DNA of 17,708 nucleotides from DXYV01 sp045543215 (GTDB lineage Bacteria > Bacillota > Clostridia > Oscillospirales > Oscillospiraceae), in the NCBI GenBank assembly GCA_045543215.1, contig JAZQMD010000001.1, forward strand, positions 1 to 17,708, given 5' to 3'. Of this stretch, positions 14,129 to 17,708 are shown in pieces (the stretch's first letter is position 1; each line of letters starts with the position of its first letter). The notes beneath the pieces were generated by a model. The model searched no databases, was not told the DNA's origin, and saw only the letters and a list, made by a program, of their open reading frames with translations. Position numbers and translations under genes: made by a program.

Positions 14129-17100
14129 ATGGAGAGAAAAATGAAGTCCATGGACGGCAATACGGCTGCGGCGTATGTATCATACGCCTTTACCGAAGTG
14201 GCAGGTATCTATCCCATTACACCATCAAGCCCTATGGCAGACAGCGTAGATCAGTGGGCTGCGTTAGGGCAAAAGAACATATTCGGTACCACTGTCAATG
14301 TGGTGGAGATGCAGTCTGAGGCAGGGGCTGCCGGTACCGTACATGGTGCCCTGAATGCAGGGGCATTGACTACTACTTATACGGCATCCCAGGGACTGCT
14401 GTTGATGATTCCAAATATGTATAAAATTGCCGGTGAGCTGTTGCCCACCGTATTTCATGTGTCTGCCCGTACCGTGGCCACCCAATCGCTCAATATTTTT
14501 GGGGATCATTCCGATGTTATGGCCTGCCGCCAGACTGGCTTTGCCATGCTGGCAGAGTCCAATCCACAGGAGGTTATGGATCTATCTGCAGTCGCCCATC
14601 TGGCTACGATTAAAAGCAGAGTGCCCTTTATCAATTTCTTCGACGGGTTCCGTACCTCACATGAGATCCAGAAGATCAAGGTTTGGGACTACGAGGATCT
14701 GAAGAGCATGGTGGATATGGATGCCGTAGCCGCTTTCCGTGCAAGGGCGCTTAACCCCGAGCACCCTGTTATGCGTGGTTCCCACGAAAACGGCGATATC
14801 TTCTTCCAGCACCGGGAGTCCTGCAACTGTTATTATGATGCGGTCCCCGCCGTGGTGGAGGACTACATGAATCAGGTTAATGCTAAGCTGGGGACCAATT
14901 ACCAGTTGTTTAATTATTATGGAGCTGTGGATGCTGATCGGGTGATCATTGCTATTGGCTCTATCTGCGATGTGGCTGAGGAGGTCATCGATTATCTCAA
15001 CGCCAACGGTGAGAAGGTTGGCTTAATCAAGGTACGGTTATACCGCCCCTTCTCGGTGGAGCACTTCCTGAAGGTTATCCCAGACAGCTGCAAGTCTATT
15101 GCTGTACTTGACCGTACTAAAGAGCCAGGCGCCCAGGGGGAGCCTCTGTACCTAGACGTGGTTACTGCTTTGGCAAATGCCGGCAGAATGGCTGGGATGA
15201 CTGTGGTGGGCGGCCGCTACGGCCTGGGTTCCAAAGATACCCCGCCCGCCAGCGTGTTTGCCGTCTATGAGGAGCTGAAGAAGGCAAAGCCCAAGCACCC
15301 ATTTACCCTGGGTATTGTGGACGATGTGACAAACCTCTCTTTGGAGGAGAAGCCGTCCCCCAATACCGCCGCTGCGGGCACCATCGAGTGCAAGTTCTGG
15401 GGGCTGGGCGGCGATGGTACGGTGGGCGCCAATAAGAACTCGATCAAGATTATTGGCGACCATACAGATAAGTATGTTCAGGCATACTTCCAGTACGATT
15501 CTAAAAAGACTGGTGGCGTGACCATTAGCCATCTGCGCTTTGGTGATAAGCCAATTCGCGCTTCTTACTACATTAATAAGGCTGACTTTGTAGCCTGTCA
15601 TAACCCCTCTTATATTATCAAGGGCTATAAGATGGTAAACGATGTGAAGCCTGGAGGCGTATTCCTCATTAACTGCCAATGGACCGATGAGGAGTTGGAT
15701 CGCCATATGCCTGCCGAAGCCAAGCGCTACATTGCCGCTAACAACATTCAGGTATATACCATCAACGCCATTGACTTAGCGATTGAAATTGGGATGGGCA
15801 AGCGCAACAACACCATCCTTCAGTCCGCTTTTTTTGCCCTGGCTAAGATTATGCCCATTGACCAGGCCATCAATTATATGAAGGATGCGGCAACCCACTC
15901 CTACCTGAAGAAGGGGCAGGATGTGGTGGATATGAACCACAAGGCGATTGACATGGGAGCCACGGCCTTTAAAAAATATGAGGTGCCCGCCAGCTGGGCT
16001 TCTGCCCAAAATGATGCTAAGGTCGAGCCCCACGTAGGCCCAGAGAAAATTGTTAAAATGGTGGAAGAGATTATGGAGCCGGTGAACAGGATGGACGGCG
16101 ATAGTCTGCCCGTCTCCAGTTTCCTGCCACATGCTGACGGTACTTTCGAGTTGAGCGCCTCTGCGTACGAGAAGCGCGGCGTGGCAGTCACGGTTCCTGC
16201 CTGGGATGAGGTCACCTGTATTCAGTGTAACCAGTGCGCCTATGTCTGTCCCCACGCAACCATCCGCCCCTTTGCACTCACCGAAGAGGAGGCCCAAAAC
16301 GCTCCCGCTGCCGCCCAGATTGTGGATATTAAGGCGGGTAAGGGCAAGGGTGTGTATAAATACAACCTGGCTGTCTCTCCCCTGGACTGTATGGGCTGTG
16401 CCGTTTGTGTGGATGTATGTCCCACAAACAGCTTGAGCATGGTGCCTCAGCAACAGTTGGCACCCCAGCAAGAGGTCTTTGATTACATGGTGGCTAAGGT
16501 GGATCCCAAGGCTGATATGGAGTCAAACAAGACTGTGAAGGAGAGCCAGTTCAAGCAGCCTCTGTTGGAGTTCTCTGGCGCTTGTGCCGGTTGTGCCGAG
16601 ACTGCCTATGCCCGCTTGGTTACCCAGTTGTGCGGTGACCGGATGTACATTTCAAACGCCACTGGCTGTTCCTCCATCTGGGGCGGTCCGGCGGCTGCCT
16701 GTCCCTATACTGTGGATAAGGAAGGCCGCGGTCCTGCCTGGGTTAACTCCCTTTTTGAGGATAACGCCGAGCATGGTCTGGGTATGTTCCTGGGTCAAAA
16801 GGCAATCCGCGATAGGCTGATTGGCCTGCTGAGAGATATGGCCGCAAATGATAAGACCTCCGCTGAAGCCAAGGCTGCCATTCAGAAGTACCTGGATACT
16901 GCCGAGGATGGTGAGGCCAACGGTGAGGCCACCAAGGAACTGATTCCCCTACTGGAACAGGCTGCCGCACAAGGATGCCCTATAGCGCCCCAGATTTTGG
17001 CGGAGAAGGAATTTTTGGCCAAAAAGTCTATTTGGATTTTCGGTGGTGACGGCTGGGCTTATGACATTGGCTACGGTGGGTTGGATCATGTGTTGGCTTC

Positions 17101-17677
17101 GGGTGAGGACGTGAATGTGTTCGTCTTTGACACCGAAGTTTACTCCAATACCGGAGGTCAGGCGTCTAAGGCATCCAACATTGGCCAGGTGGCCCAGTTT
17201 GCCGCTGCAGGTAAGACTGTGGCAAAGAAATCTTTGGCTGAGATCGCTATGCAGTATGGCTATGTCTATGTGGCTCAGGTGGCCATGGGCGCAAATCCAA
17301 ACCAGACCCTCACCGCCATCCGGGAGGCAGAGGCTTATCATGGACCATCTCTCATCGTTGGCTACTCTCCATGTGAGATGCACTCGATCAAGGGTGGCAT
17401 GGAAAACTGCCAGGCTGAGATGAAGAAGGCTGTGGAGTGCGGATACTGGAACCTGTACCGTTTTAATCCAGCTAATAAGGCCGAGGGGAAGAACCCCTTT
17501 ACACTGGATTCCAAGACCCCCAAGGGAGGCTATCAGGAGTTTTTGATGAACGAGGCCCGCTATGCCTCTCTTGCCCGGGCCTTCCCTGACCGAGCCAAGG
17601 CCCTGTTTGCTCAGAACGAGCAGGCTGCAAAGGAGCGGCACGAGCACCTGACCCGTTTGGTGGAACTATACAAGTAA
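14129..17677 (+). CDS. nifJ: Pyruvate:ferredoxin (flavodoxin) oxidoreductase, single-chain
   Basis: This oxidises pyruvate and CoA to acetyl-CoA and CO2 and reduces ferredoxin, the central pyruvate reaction of anaerobes. All 1182 residues of the fused homodimeric type are present. Domain I has YPITPSS (28-34) with pyruvate-contacting Thr31. The transketolase C-like part covers about 260-415 and the gamma domain about 420-630. Two ferredoxin-type 4Fe-4S clusters use Cys697/700/703/707 and Cys754/757/760/764. Ligands of the proximal cluster are Cys819, Cys822, Cys847 and Cys1082. The thiamine diphosphate site is GGDGWAYD (from 972) with SNTGGQASKAS after it. The ATG at 14129 follows AAGGAGG (14115-14121) by seven bases. 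No ferredoxin gene adjoins it. Confidence 0.97.
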   Translation: MERKMKSMDGNTAAAYVSYAFTEVAGIYPITPSSPMADSVDQWAALGQKNIFGTTVNVVEMQSEAGAAGTVHGALNAGALTTTYTASQGLLLMIPNMYKIAGELLPTVFHVSARTVATQSLNIFGDHSDVMACRQTGFAMLAESNPQEVMDLSAVAHLATIKSRVPFINFFDGFRTSHEIQKIKVWDYEDLKSMVDMDAVAAFRARALNPEHPVMRGSHENGDIFFQHRESCNCYYDAVPAVVEDYMNQVNAKLGTNYQLFNYYGAVDADRVIIAIGSICDVAEEVIDYLNANGEKVGLIKVRLYRPFSVEHFLKVIPDSCKSIAVLDRTKEPGAQGEPLYLDVVTALANAGRMAGMTVVGGRYGLGSKDTPPASVFAVYEELKKAKPKHPFTLGIVDDVTNLSLEEKPSPNTAAAGTIECKFWGLGGDGTVGANKNSIKIIGDHTDKYVQAYFQYDSKKTGGVTISHLRFGDKPIRASYYINKADFVACHNPSYIIKGYKMVNDVKPGGVFLINCQWTDEELDRHMPAEAKRYIAANNIQVYTINAIDLAIEIGMGKRNNTILQSAFFALAKIMPIDQAINYMKDAATHSYLKKGQDVVDMNHKAIDMGATAFKKYEVPASWASAQNDAKVEPHVGPEKIVKMVEEIMEPVNRMDGDSLPVSSFLPHADGTFELSASAYEKRGVAVTVPAWDEVTCIQCNQCAYVCPHATIRPFALTEEEAQNAPAAAQIVDIKAGKGKGVYKYNLAVSPLDCMGCAVCVDVCPTNSLSMVPQQQLAPQQEVFDYMVAKVDPKADMESNKTVKESQFKQPLLEFSGACAGCAETAYARLVTQLCGDRMYISNATGCSSIWGGPAAACPYTVDKEGRGPAWVNSLFEDNAEHGLGMFLGQKAIRDRLIGLLRDMAANDKTSAEAKAAIQKYLDTAEDGEANGEATKELIPLLEQAAAQGCPIAPQILAEKEFLAKKSIWIFGGDGWAYDIGYGGLDHVLASGEDVNVFVFDTEVYSNTGGQASKASNIGQVAQFAAAGKTVAKKSLAEIAMQYGYVYVAQVAMGANPNQTLTAIREAEAYHGPSLIVGYSPCEMHSIKGGMENCQAEMKKAVECGYWNLYRFNPANKAEGKNPFTLDSKTPKGGYQEFLMNEARYASLARAFPDRAKALFAQNEQAAKERHEHLTRLVELYK

Positions 17678-17692
17678 AATATGGTATATAAA

Positions 17693-17705
17693 TCCCAAGT
17701 CGGAT
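17693..17705 (+). repeat. 13-base sequence repeated at the other end of the window
   Basis: TCCCAAGTCGGAT begins 16 bases after the stop of the oxidoreductase gene. It matches 58-70 on the opposite strand. Both copies lie just downstream of a gene, in the same orientation relative to that gene. The window ends three bases later, so its true extent cannot be seen. Confidence 0.3.
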
Positions 17706-17708
17706 CGT

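Noticed and set aside
15776..16471. Long minus-strand frames inside the oxidoreductase gene (also 15152-15706 and 16949-17647)
   Set aside because: They are antisense to conserved domains of a complete oxidoreductase and have no recognisable family features.

Overview
The window looks like chromosomal DNA of an anaerobic, spore-forming clostridium (Bacillota, Clostridia), probably of the Oscillospiraceae type. The signs are a single-chain pyruvate:ferredoxin oxidoreductase, a phosphotransacetylase, the mother-cell regulator SpoIIID, a CIRCE heat-shock operator in front of clpB, and the Gram-positive order rpmH-rnpA-yidD-yidC-jag. The family placement is inference from gene content and protein style; it was not searched. 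All 14 genes appear intact. I see no prophage, insertion sequence, CRISPR array, tRNA or rRNA.

Layout, left to right. (1) 72-1990: an XRE-type regulator (minus) and pta (plus) diverge from a short region with two back-to-back promoters. (2) 2142-5114: a minus-strand cluster for ribosome, tRNA processing and membrane insertion (rpmH, rnpA, yidD, yidC, jag). It is driven by a promoter with perfect consensus hexamers at 5248-5276. The usual partners at the replication origin, dnaA and mnmE/mnmG, are absent from both sides. (3) 5368-6549: a class I/II aminotransferase (minus). (4) 6752-9382: clpB (plus) behind a CIRCE element. (5) 9448-10548: the ATPase ychF (minus), divergent from (6) a short malic enzyme at 10709-11878 (plus). 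(7) 12030-12278: spoIIID (plus) with a possible sigma-E promoter, convergent with (8) a ComM/YifB family ATPase at 12342-13865 (minus). (9) 14129-17677: complete pyruvate:ferredoxin oxidoreductase (plus).

How the genes work together. Malic enzyme (malate to pyruvate), pyruvate:ferredoxin oxidoreductase (pyruvate to acetyl-CoA) and Pta (acetyl-CoA to acetyl phosphate) are successive steps around the pyruvate/acetyl-CoA node of fermentation. Each has its own promoter and they do not form an operon. The rpmH cluster couples ribosome and tRNA maturation with membrane protein insertion. The three convergent junctions (pta/jag, clpB/ychF, spoIIID/comM) each hold one strong hairpin that probably ends transcription from one or both sides.

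Several starts are non-ATG or lie inside the longest open frame, and I chose them from ribosome binding sites and family length: jag (TTG), rnpA (GTG), spoIIID (GTG), comM (GTG), clpB, ychF, rpmH and malic enzyme (internal ATG). I found no clear undescribed system. The points most worth a second look are the origin cluster without dnaA, the regulator/pta divergent pair, the long C-terminal tail of YidC, and a 13-base sequence that recurs just downstream of the first and last genes.
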